45,226 nucleotides of DNA from Candidatus Woesearchaeota archaeon (GTDB lineage Archaea; Nanobdellota; Nanobdellia; Woesearchaeales; GW2011-AR4), in the NCBI GenBank assembly GCA_016185755.1, contig JACPMX010000007.1, positions 1-45,226 of the forward strand, in the 5' to 3' direction. Position numbers and translations under genes: made by a program. This document shows, piece after piece, positions 16,100-24,404 of this stretch. The stretch's first letter is position 1. Each line of letters starts with the position of its first letter. A model generated the notes under the pieces. It did not search any database. It was not told where the DNA came from and worked only from the letters and a program-made list of their open reading frames with translations.

Positions 16100-16171
16100 G
16101 GCAGCAGGCGAGAATTGAACTCGCGCCTTACGAGCCACAGTCGCATATTCTGCCGTTGAAATACTGCTGCC
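16100..16171 (-). tRNA. tRNA-His (GTG)
   Basis: Folds as a cloverleaf: acceptor GCAGCAG/CTGCTGC, three paired bases in the D arm with GG in its loop, anticodon stem TGCGA/TCGTA with loop CTGTGGC (anticodon GTG), T arm GCGAG-TTCAATT-CTCGC. The base before position 1 is G and the discriminator is C, the G-1:C73 pair unique to tRNA-His, here encoded. No intron. CCA is not encoded. It is the first element of a tRNA-His, LOG-like, HisG-like, hisS series. Confidence 0.9.
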
Positions 16172-16186
16172 AATTTAGTTTGCAAA

Positions 16187-16201
16187 ATAGTCTGCCGACT
16201 A
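16187..16201. repeat. 15-bp repeat, 5' side of tRNA-His
   Basis: Identical copy of ATAGTCTGCCGACTA, 16 nt upstream of the tRNA-His 5' end. Can form a 5-bp hairpin, or pair with the downstream copy across the tRNA. The flanking 16202-16425 holds no gene I accept, only AT-rich sequence and a weak short open frame. Confidence 0.75.
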
Positions 16202-16425
16202 TCGCCTAAACATCCTATTTTAAAAACAAGAATTCAACAGTTATGTATAGAGGTAGTTGTGCCCAAACAAATTTTCAAAAATGGTTTTGAAGAGCCGAAG
16301 CTAACTAAAACAGAATTAAGCTTACCGACAATGAAAACAACCAGCTCGCTTCATAAATATGGGAAATGCAGGCCTGTATATAAATTTTTTTATTTTAAAA
16401 GTAGGTTGACTAAATGTTGTAATTA

Positions 16426-17037
16426 TTAACTACCTTTCCTTGCACGGTATCTTCCCCTTTTTTCAACTGCCTCAAGCCTTTTCAAAGTTTCACTGCTGTT
16501 GTTAGCTTCCTTTTTGTAAGCGTCCAAAGCGCATTTGAAGCAGCCTTCCCATATCCTGTAATGCTTTGACTCAAGCCCCTCTTTTAAAAGGTGCAAATCA
16601 ACTGCCCTGTCCTCTGCCTTTTCGGAGAAAAATGATAATCCAAAGTCGATGAAATAAATTTCCTTGCTTAAAATCATGTTTGATGTTGTCAGGTCGCCGT
16701 GGATTATTGAGCTGTTGTGCAAAATTGCAACTTTTTTCCCGATTTCGCCGCACAGCTTTTTATAATCGGATTTCTCAAGAATGTCCTTGACCAACTTCCC
16801 GTTTATTTTTTCAATAACCAAGCTCTCTTTTTCGTCATTGCTTATCAATTTTGGAGCGGAAAAATCAATTGCCTCAAGTTTTTGCAGCACTTTAGCCTCT
16901 CTTCTTGTCCTTGAGCCTCTCAGCTTCTCATCAATTTCCTTTATCCTGTAAGACTTTGAGAATCTCTGCTTCAGAACATTGCCGTCTTCGAGAAATAATT
17001 TGGCTTCTGCTCCTTGTGCGATTAGTTTTTGTGGCAT
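16426..17037 (-). CDS. bud32: Bud32 atypical kinase of the KEOPS complex
   Basis: Small kinase/ATPase needed by KEOPS for the t6A modification of ANN-decoding tRNAs. Visible marks: RTRREAKVLQKLE helix with the Glu of the ATP site, catalytic loop HGDLTTSN (residues 113-120), metal-binding IDFGLS (Asp131), and the basic C-terminal tail ending RGRYRARKGS. From ATG 17037 the protein is 203 residues, normal for stand-alone Bud32. In many archaea it is fused to Kae1; here it is separate and Kae1 is not in the window. Confidence 0.93.
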   Translation of the reverse strand: MPQKLIAQGAEAKLFLEDGNVLKQRFSKSYRIKEIDEKLRGSRTRREAKVLQKLEAIDFSAPKLISNDEKESLVIEKINGKLVKDILEKSDYKKLCGEIGKKVAILHNSSIIHGDLTTSNMILSKEIYFIDFGLSFFSEKAEDRAVDLHLLKEGLESKHYRIWEGCFKCALDAYKKEANNSSETLKRLEAVEKRGRYRARKGS

Positions 17038-17066
17038 TATAAGTAAAAACAATATATTTGATTAAT

Positions 17067-17462
17067 TTACCCAAAAAATTCTTCTTGCAACAAACGTTCC
17101 AAATAAGGGATGTTAACTGTCTGTACCCTGATTCCAGCATGGCTTAAAAAGCTTATTGCCATCTCAGGTAAACCAAAATATTCCAATTTTTGTTCCTCGC
17201 TTGAATTTAATACTCCACCTTTAGTTGGTGTAATTATTCCTCCTAAGCCCATTAGATAGTCTAGGTTTGCTTCAAGTTGCCTAATATGATCATGATCGGC
17301 CGGAGTCCAATTTTTTTCTTTAGAGTCTCGAACAAAATTAAAATCTTCCTTTGCCTTGCCATCCGAAATTCTGTATAATTCAAGCCACCTCCTTTGAAGA
17401 TACGCGTATCTATATACGTCGTCAACTTCCACCAAAACATGAGCATCTTCTAATTGTCCCAT
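17067..17462 (-). CDS. Hypothetical protein, 131 aa
   Basis: Soluble protein opening MGQLEDAHVLVEVDDVYRYAYLQRRWLELYRISDG, later WTPADHDHIRQLEANLDYLMGLGGIITP and a C-terminal helix. The middle looks like a winged-helix-like helical unit, but no family is recognised. ATG 17462 chosen; an in-frame TTG six bases earlier is possible. Lies between tRNA-Gln and bud32. Confidence 0.55.
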   Translation of the reverse strand: MGQLEDAHVLVEVDDVYRYAYLQRRWLELYRISDGKAKEDFNFVRDSKEKNWTPADHDHIRQLEANLDYLMGLGGIITPTKGGVLNSSEEQKLEYFGLPEMAISFLSHAGIRVQTVNIPYLERLLQEEFFG

Positions 17463-17536
17463 TTTCAATAATCCGCTCTCTAAGATTTCCAGAAGAAATA
17501 AAGATTTGTTTTTAATGCTTTCCTAGAATATTAAAA

Positions 17537-17646
17537 TAGCCCCGGGCAGATTCGAACTGCCGTCAGAGCCTTTCTTCAACATATAGTTGCCAGAGGGCCC
17601 TATCCTTGACCGCTAGATTCCGCGAGATTAATCTCCCTACGGGGCT
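17537..17646 (-). tRNA. tRNA-Gln (CTG) with two apparent introns
   Basis: Perfect 7-bp acceptor AGCCCCG/CGGGGCT with A73 and T arm GGCAG-TTCGAAT-CTGCC. The anticodon stem is GGGCC/GGCTC; between them are 25 nt instead of 7. Taking loop CTCTGG...A gives anticodon CTG and an 18-nt intron at 37/38 containing the hairpin CAAC-TATAT-GTTG. A second surplus of about 19 nt lies between the acceptor and the D arm (ATCT-AGCGGTCAA-GGAT), and contains the perfect palindrome GAGATTAATCTC. A1-T72 fits archaeal tRNA-Gln. The first 10 nt overlap the end of the endonuclease gene. Exact splice points are inferred, not proven. Confidence 0.8.
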
Positions 17647-18365
17647 ATGGGTCTAAGCGGGGCATTATTTGCAAGAAAATGCTCTAATTTATTAGCCTTT
17701 TCCCCACTAAAGCCAATTTCCTTATGAAACATAGTAACCTGCTCAAATCCACTCAAATATAAACCATATAGGTTATTGCCTTTTTTCCTTGTCCAAGTAT
17801 AAAGTGTCGGTTTAAATTTTAATTTTAACAGTGCATTTTTTATGTCTTCTATAAAAATTAAGGTAGCAGAATCTACACCTATTCTTGGGTACTTTTTGAA
17901 TACTACGAATTTTCCATCAGTCGAAAATATCCCAGTTAAGAATGAAGCCGTCAGTTCTCTGGAATATAGAATCTTATTTGGTATTCGTAGCCTTCCAATT
18001 TTATAACCATCTGGAAAGCCATAAACTTTGGTTAACAATTCATAAACTATCCTGCTGCTAAAATATGCTTCTGTACTTGTTTTCCTGTCATTTAACCTAG
18101 CCCTAATGTGAAAAACTTTATACGTCAAATCTACAAAATGCTGAATTAGTGGCTTATCATCTTCTACTATCCCAATTCTCCAATTATGATTTTTAATTGC
18201 TTTTTGTCTTTGGTATAACCATCCGTCGCCCCAAACAATACCAATAAATAATGCCAAGTCCTTGTCTAAGTTCGGAATTTTTACCCTATTTGCAGAACCT
18301 TTAAGATAAAACAAATCATTATGTGTATACAACTCTAGTTTTAACTCTTTATTCATTATTTTCAT
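17637..18365 (-). CDS. LAGLIDADG homing endonuclease overlapping tRNA-Gln
   Basis: Two LAGLIDADG-type motifs are visible: LALFIGIVWGDGWLY (near residue 40) and ASFLTGIFSTDGKFV (near residue 145), with the expected acidic residue at each motif end, so this is a monomeric two-motif enzyme of 242 residues. Start ATG 18365 has GGAG about 10 nt upstream; a TTG at 18398 is less likely. Its last codons (CCC ATA GCC CCG TAG) run into the tRNA-Gln acceptor, the stop covering tRNA positions 8-9. Such enzymes cut a long target in an intron-free allele. A free-standing gene fused to the 5' end of its likely target tRNA is unusual. Confidence 0.85.
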   Translation of the reverse strand: MKIMNKELKLELYTHNDLFYLKGSANRVKIPNLDKDLALFIGIVWGDGWLYQRQKAIKNHNWRIGIVEDDKPLIQHFVDLTYKVFHIRARLNDRKTSTEAYFSSRIVYELLTKVYGFPDGYKIGRLRIPNKILYSRELTASFLTGIFSTDGKFVVFKKYPRIGVDSATLIFIEDIKNALLKLKFKPTLYTWTRKKGNNLYGLYLSGFEQVTMFHKEIGFSGEKANKLEHFLANNAPLRPIAP

Positions 18366-18425
18366 CTTAACCAATCTCCAAAGTTTTTTGTTTTTCAAAG
18401 AGTTTGGAGTTCAATAAAAGGGAAC

Positions 18426-18467
18426 GTTAAGCGAAACTGCGTAAAAGGATTTTGCTGTTAAGCGAAA
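18426..18467. repeat. Paired direct repeats upstream of the homing endonuclease
   Basis: GTTAAGCGAAA occurs at 18426-18436 and 18457-18467, 31 bp apart (three helical turns). The nearer copy is just upstream of a TATA-like CTTTTATTG (minus strand, about 18412-18419). Likely regulator binding sites, or remnants of a duplication. Confidence 0.5.
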
Positions 18468-18523
18468 GACTTAATTTGGCAATTTTGCGTGTTCTCTTTT
18501 TCAATTTCTAGAAGAAGAATGGG

Positions 18524-18568
18524 TTTAAATAGTTTAGGCAAGGATGTCCAGTGGTAGTACACTACTGG
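18524..18568 (+). other. Hairpin with TATA-like box, possible small RNA or tRNA fragment
   Basis: GTTTAAATAG near 18525-18534 is followed about 15 bp later by CCAGTGGT-AGTAC-ACTACTGG (18548-18568), an 8-bp stem with one G-T pair. CAGTGGTAG resembles a tRNA D loop, but no acceptor, T arm or anticodon can be assembled on either strand. On the minus strand it follows eS1 and could act as part of its terminator. Confidence 0.3.
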
Positions 18569-18610
18569 GCTGCTATGAGAATAAGAAAAAATATCCAGCT
18601 TTTAAAGCTT

Positions 18611-19225
18611 TTACTTCTGCTCAGCTGTCTCTGCTTCGACCTTGGCTTCCTGCGGCCTGTCCCTGTCCTCAAGCCCGACATACCTTATCTCGCAGACTTT
18701 TAACGGATATATCTTGTTTAAATTTTCCCTCATAAGCGACTGGAGCTTGTGGAGTATCAAATCATTGATCAGCTCGTCATAAGTCATCTTCTTTATCGTC
18801 TTTGAGAGGAAGCTTGCTATGCTGTTCCTCAGCCTGGCTGCAACAGAGCCCTTTACATCGGCTTTTGTGATGACAAGCGGCTTCACCCTTATGAAAACAT
18901 TGTCTGCTGTGTCGCATGTGAATGAAATGTCCATCTTCTCGCTGTTTCTCCTGACAAACCTCTTAACAGAAGAGGGGATGATCTGGTAGCCTATTATCTT
19001 TGTCTTTGCCTTGTCGCCCTCAACCTCGACAACCTTGAAATGAATGTTGACGTTCTGCCTCTTGCTGTCGTTTGTGAGGTTCATGAGGCTGTGGCTCAAT
19101 GTCTTTCCAAGCATTGCATTAGGGTCGTTGACAAGTGTCTCACCCAGAACTACGTGCTCAAACTGCTTTGGCGCTATGATAGGATACCACTGCCTTTTCT
19201 TTAGTTTTGCAACCTGTTCTGCCAT
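18611..19225 (-). CDS. rps3ae: Ribosomal protein eS1 (S3Ae)
   Basis: Small-subunit ribosomal protein confined to archaea and eukaryotes. Matches across its length: KRQWYPIIAPKQF near the N-terminus, ETLVNDPNAMLGKTLSHSLMNLT, KTKIIGYQIIPSSVKRFVRRNSEKMD, KPLVITKADVKGSVAARLRNSIASFL, and the C-terminal KIYPLKVCEIRYVGL. 204 residues is normal. It stands alone, with the dispersed repeat element just upstream in its promoter region. Confidence 0.96.
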   Translation of the reverse strand: MAEQVAKLKKRQWYPIIAPKQFEHVVLGETLVNDPNAMLGKTLSHSLMNLTNDSKRQNVNIHFKVVEVEGDKAKTKIIGYQIIPSSVKRFVRRNSEKMDISFTCDTADNVFIRVKPLVITKADVKGSVAARLRNSIASFLSKTIKKMTYDELINDLILHKLQSLMRENLNKIYPLKVCEIRYVGLEDRDRPQEAKVEAETAEQK

Positions 19226-19286
19226 TTTAATTGTTTTTGGGATAATATATTGATTTATAAAGGTTTATGTTTTTTGATATTTTTAT

Positions 19287-19429
19287 TTTCAATCCGGCTT
19301 CGCCAATTTGTGCTCGGCTTCGCTGTCTGAATTTGCATGCGAGAACGCTCGCATGCTCGCGTTCAACTCACACGCTCAGCCTCGCCTATTGACTCATTAA
19401 TTATTGTCGCTCCAAGCGACGGATTGAAA
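19287..19429. repeat. Intergenic repeat element with 10-bp terminal inverted repeats, copy 1
   Basis: A 143-bp GC-richer island between eS1 and gyrB. It begins TTTCAATCCG (19287-19296) and ends CGGATTGAAA (19420-19429), perfect inverted repeats. Inside, GCATGCGAG-AACG-CTCGCATGC (19335-19356) is a perfect 9-bp hairpin. Blocks GGCTTCGCC, TGCTCGGCTT, GCCTCGC and TCATTAATT recur in the same order at 37767-37852. No coding potential. Looks like a small non-autonomous or REP-type element. Confidence 0.65.
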
Positions 19430-19450
19430 GTAAAAGAAAAATTCCCAAAA

Positions 19451-21418
<1,968 letters not shown>

Positions 21419-21561
21419 TTAAAATGCGGTCTATCGTCGGTAAAAAAGCCCTCAAATCATTAATTTTTAGAGCCATTAACTATATAAATCTTTCGTTCCC
21501 AAAATGCCTTTTTAAGGCTTAAAATGGCAGAATTCTAGCTTTTCAGCATATTTAAAAATGC

Positions 21562-21855
21562 TCAATCAAACAATTTATCCATGCCCAGTTCTCTTGATAT
21601 ATTCCTGAAATCATCCCTCATTTTTGACGAGAACAGGCTTGCAAACGGGCCTGTGAAGTCCTTTATCACAGTTATGCTCTGAGGCACCCCCATGTAGCGA
21701 ATAGAAGATTCCATTACAATGTACCCTTTTTCAGCCAGCTCCCTGACCAGCTTGTCAACCAAAACAGGAGCTTTTCCAATGGCGCTTGGAATATTGCTGA
21801 CTTTTTCCACTTTTAATACTCCCAAATTCAAGTCAAACTGCTGATGTAGCTTCAT
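21562..21855 (-). CDS. Hypothetical protein, 97 aa, third gene of small-protein operon
   Basis: ATG 21855 is preferred to an earlier in-frame start because it follows the zinc-ribbon gene's stop with the same TAAAATG junction as the other gene pair. Sequence MKLHQQFDLNLGVLKVEKVSNIPSAIGKAPVLVDKLVRELAEKGYIVME suggests an alpha/beta fold, with a helical C-terminus ending ELGMDKLFD. No family recognised. Co-transcribed with two tiny proteins, one a zinc ribbon. Confidence 0.6.
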   Translation of the reverse strand: MKLHQQFDLNLGVLKVEKVSNIPSAIGKAPVLVDKLVRELAEKGYIVMESSIRYMGVPQSITVIKDFTGPFASLFSSKMRDDFRNISRELGMDKLFD

Positions 21856-21856
21856 T

Positions 21857-22000
21857 TTAGTGCATATTCTCCAGGTATCCGTATTTTCTTTCTCCGTCAA
21901 TTCCCTGCAATAGCTTCTCGCAGTCCCTGCACATGTAAGGGTCGCTGACAGCGCTCTTCATTATGAATGTCCCGCAATTGATGCACACATACCTGGCCAT
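21857..22000 (-). CDS. Zinc-ribbon protein, 47 aa
   Basis: MARYVCINCGTFIMKSAVSDPYMCRDCEKLLQ: two C-x-x-C pairs (residues 6/9 and 24/27), 14 residues apart, a complete zinc ribbon. The remainder is a short charged helix. Starts one base after the upstream stop (TAAAATG). Probably binds nucleic acid or a partner protein; no specific family recognised. Confidence 0.65.
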   Translation of the reverse strand: MARYVCINCGTFIMKSAVSDPYMCRDCEKLLQGIDGERKYGYLENMH

Positions 22001-22001
22001 T

Positions 22002-22148
22002 TTAGACAGCCTCCTCGTAGCCTTTCATGAATGCCTCCTCAAAAGGGCTTAATTCATCGTCTTCCAGCATTGAATCCCTGACATCCCCTGCATAGAAATT
22101 TGTATCGTCGCTGTTCTCCTCGGAATTCCCGTACTCTTCTTTTGCCAT
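22002..22148 (-). CDS. Acidic small protein, 48 aa
   Basis: MAKEEYGNSEENSDDTNFYAGD, ending ELSPFEEAFMKGYEEAV: highly acidic, disordered N-terminus and a short C-terminal helix. Ribosome site GGGGTGATC lies 4-6 nt upstream and a TATA box (GTATTTATATT) near 22182-22192. First gene of a three-gene operon joined by two identical TAAAATG junctions, which supports it as real despite its size. Confidence 0.6.
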   Translation of the reverse strand: MAKEEYGNSEENSDDTNFYAGDVRDSMLEDDELSPFEEAFMKGYEEAV

Positions 22149-22201
22149 TGCCGATCACCCCAATTTTAAATTTAGGCAAAGCAAATATAAATACTTATTG
22201 C

Positions 22202-22221
22202 ATATATCATATATGATATAT
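22202..22221. promoter_or_regulatory. 20-bp AT palindrome between divergent operons
   Basis: A perfect palindrome centred at 22211/22212 with half-site ATATATCATA lies between the small-protein operon (minus) and the AbrB-PhoU gene (plus), about 10 bp upstream of the former's TATA box. AT-rich, so chance is possible, but position suits an operator for the divergent AbrB-type regulator. Confidence 0.4.
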
Positions 22222-22322
22222 ATTAAACTGTGTTTGTATATATGACAATATGTTCCACAATATCTATACTTCTTAATAACAATCTTTATATACCCATCCA
22301 TTATCAAATAATAAAAATCGGG

Positions 22323-23312
22323 GTGGTAAATATTGATGTCAGAAAACTTATAAGCTTCGGGAAGGGCTCATATATCATTTCAATGCCCAAAAGCTGGATT
22401 GAAAAAAACAATCTCAAGAAAGGTGACTTGATTTCTGTGAGCGACGACGGCTTTGAGCTTGTGCTCAGCGCGAACCAGCAGGAAGAGAAGCAAGACGCAA
22501 GGGAAATACTGATTGATGCAAGGGGCAAAGAACTGGAATTTCTCAAAGTAGAGGTAGTTTCTTCGTATTTGAACGGCTACGACGCCATTAATATAGCATT
22601 TGACAGCAGCTACAAGGACGCCCCCAAAATAAAAGACATAATAAGGAACCTTTCGGGGCTGGAGATAATGGAGCAGACCTCTACAAGGCTTGTAGCAAAA
22701 AACCTGATAAACATCAATGAGATATCAATCAGCAATTTAATCAGGAGGATGGACATCATAACAAGGGCAATGATGGAAGATGCCATACTTTGCTACAAGG
22801 GGCATTGCAATTACGAAAGCATACACAACCGGGATTTTGACGTAAACAGGCTTTATTTCCTTGGCTACAGGGTCATAAAGAATGCCATGAAGAATCCGAG
22901 GATTGCGAAATCGCTTGGAATAGGGCAATGGGAGCTCCATTCAGACACTTTGATGATATTACGGCTCGAAAAAATAGCAGACAGCCAGAAAAGGATAGCA
23001 AGGCACGTATGCACTACAAGCCTTGACAGGCAAATTCTTGCCGAGCTTGACAAAGTGCATACAGACATAAGCGAGGCCTACAATGACGTGATGAAATCGT
23101 TCTACAACCGCGACAAGCAAATTGCTTTCCGCATAGAGGTGACAAACAAGGACCGGATTGCAGCATGCAACAAGCTCCTGGAGAAATACACCGAAGGAAA
23201 AACAAAGGCCAGGAACCACAGCCAGGCTGCTGTCGCGCAGATAATAGAAAACCTGAAGGCGATATCGTCAGCAGTCAAGAACATAGGGAGGATTGTGCTT
23301 TGCTATGAGTGA
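22323..23312 (+). CDS. AbrB-PhoU domain phosphate-type regulator
   Basis: A SpoVT/AbrB DNA-binding domain (VRKLISFGKGSYIISMPKSWIEKNNLKKGDLISV, residues about 4-45) followed by PhoU-like helical bundles to residue 329. This archaeal architecture is linked to control of phosphate uptake. GTG 22323 is chosen: TTTATATA at 22284-22291 puts the transcription start near 22312, after all earlier candidate starts, and upstream translation is not protein-like. The PhoU region has many Asp/Glu residues able to bind metal clusters. No phosphate transporter is in the window. Confidence 0.82.
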   Translation: MVNIDVRKLISFGKGSYIISMPKSWIEKNNLKKGDLISVSDDGFELVLSANQQEEKQDAREILIDARGKELEFLKVEVVSSYLNGYDAINIAFDSSYKDAPKIKDIIRNLSGLEIMEQTSTRLVAKNLININEISISNLIRRMDIITRAMMEDAILCYKGHCNYESIHNRDFDVNRLYFLGYRVIKNAMKNPRIAKSLGIGQWELHSDTLMILRLEKIADSQKRIARHVCTTSLDRQILAELDKVHTDISEAYNDVMKSFYNRDKQIAFRIEVTNKDRIAACNKLLEKYTEGKTKARNHSQAAVAQIIENLKAISSAVKNIGRIVLCYE

Positions 23313-23321
23313 TGATATTAA

Positions 23322-24341
23322 CTACATTTTCACTATAGGGGTATATGACCAGGTAGTTGCTCCATGGTGGAAATTCCTAACCTTAGAAGGTTCATCTTTT
23401 TTATGTGAGCTATCATCATAAGCATGTGCGTTCACTAACATATAGTTTGCTCTTTTCTGTCCACCATGTCTTAAATTTTTGATTTCCCTATAAGGAATTT
23501 TTGGCATACTTTGAGGCTCTTCATTTTTAAATTTTCTAGAAAATCTTGGGATTACACTTTCAGAATTGGCATATTCAAGCATCGTTTGAATTGCTGAGCC
23601 ACTCAATGCTTGCAAGGTTTTTGGATTGACATAAGCTGGATCTTCTTGGATTTCAAGTTGCAAAGTAAATTTATATTTGCGAGAAGAATACATTACATAA
23701 AAATTGCCTTTACTATAAAAAATAGGTCTTTTCCTGTTGCCAAAATGTGATAAAAATTCAGCAACAATTGGCTGATTATCCAGTTCAACATCTTCTTTCA
23801 AAGTTTCTGGATTCACAATATGCCCATAAACAATTTTACCAATCCTAAAAGTGCCCTTAAATTTGCCTGAATCAACTTCAATATAAAGAGTATTTTCAAC
23901 GTTTAATGCCCTTATGGCCTCACTTTGCACATTAGAGAGTATCCAATCAAGTCCAGAAATACCTGTGTGATGATTGCCGTTTAGCATTGGGATTTCAGGC
24001 CTATAATTCCTTAAGTGAGACCTAAAGCCAACCTTACGTGAACTCTTTCTTCTCCTATAAGTTCTATCAGGTCTTTTTGTATAATAAGTGCTTGCTTTGC
24101 CAAATGCATATTTTGGGCTTTTTCTTTTTGGCACAAAATCGGCAGTTCTTGTAATACCTCTTAAAAGCATTGTATCAATGGTTTTTCTAGCATCAGGTTT
24201 TTCTGATTGAGGAACAGATTGAATATCTCCTTTAGTTTCTAAAATAAGATCGAAATGGAAATCCGAAGCTGGAAAATCTTCTGGCATGTGATTTTCCATC
24301 AATGCCTCCAAATCGCCTTCGATTAAACTTGGTAAAGACAT
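23322..24341 (-). CDS. Hypothetical protein, 339 aa
   Basis: No family recognised. Acidic N-terminus, a very basic stretch near residues 70-115 (KRKSPKYAF, YTKRPDRTYRRRKSSRKVGFRSHLR), then a beta-rich domain (NTLYIEVDSGKFKGTFRIGKIVYG, KRPIFYSKGNFYVMYSSRKYKFTLQLEIQ). It may bind nucleic acid through the basic patch. GTTTAAATATT about 25 bp upstream makes a leaderless mRNA likely. Convergent with the PhoU-type gene, 9 bp apart. Confidence 0.55.
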   Translation of the reverse strand: MSLPSLIEGDLEALMENHMPEDFPASDFHFDLILETKGDIQSVPQSEKPDARKTIDTMLLRGITRTADFVPKRKSPKYAFGKASTYYTKRPDRTYRRRKSSRKVGFRSHLRNYRPEIPMLNGNHHTGISGLDWILSNVQSEAIRALNVENTLYIEVDSGKFKGTFRIGKIVYGHIVNPETLKEDVELDNQPIVAEFLSHFGNRKRPIFYSKGNFYVMYSSRKYKFTLQLEIQEDPAYVNPKTLQALSGSAIQTMLEYANSESVIPRFSRKFKNEEPQSMPKIPYREIKNLRHGGQKRANYMLVNAHAYDDSSHKKDEPSKVRNFHHGATTWSYTPIVKM

Positions 24342-24382
24342 ATTCTTAAGTATCTAAATTCAATATTTAAACCTTTCGTTAT

Positions 24383-24399
24383 TTACTATTTAATAGTAA
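24383..24399. promoter_or_regulatory. 17-bp palindrome between purM and an orphan gene
   Basis: TTACTATT-T-AATAGTAA, perfect 8-bp arms, lies just upstream of the TATA box of the 23322-24341 gene and 5 bp after the purM stop. Could be an operator of the former or a weak purM terminator. Confidence 0.35.
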
Positions 24400-24404
24400 T
24401 AAAT

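Noticed and set aside
16259-16429. Plus-strand open frame of 56 codons starting GTG with AGAGGT upstream, between tRNA-His and bud32
   Set aside because: Composition is unlike the neighbouring genes, the C-terminus is a run of Tyr/Phe/Lys from AT-rich DNA, and it overlaps the end of bud32.
17537-17646. tRNA-Gln read as a pseudogene broken by insertions
   Set aside because: Acceptor, anticodon and T stems are perfectly paired and both surplus stretches can form hairpins, which fits introns better than decay.
18541-18610. Complete tRNA on the plus strand
   Set aside because: Only a D-arm-like hairpin is present; no matching acceptor strand, anticodon arm or T arm could be found.
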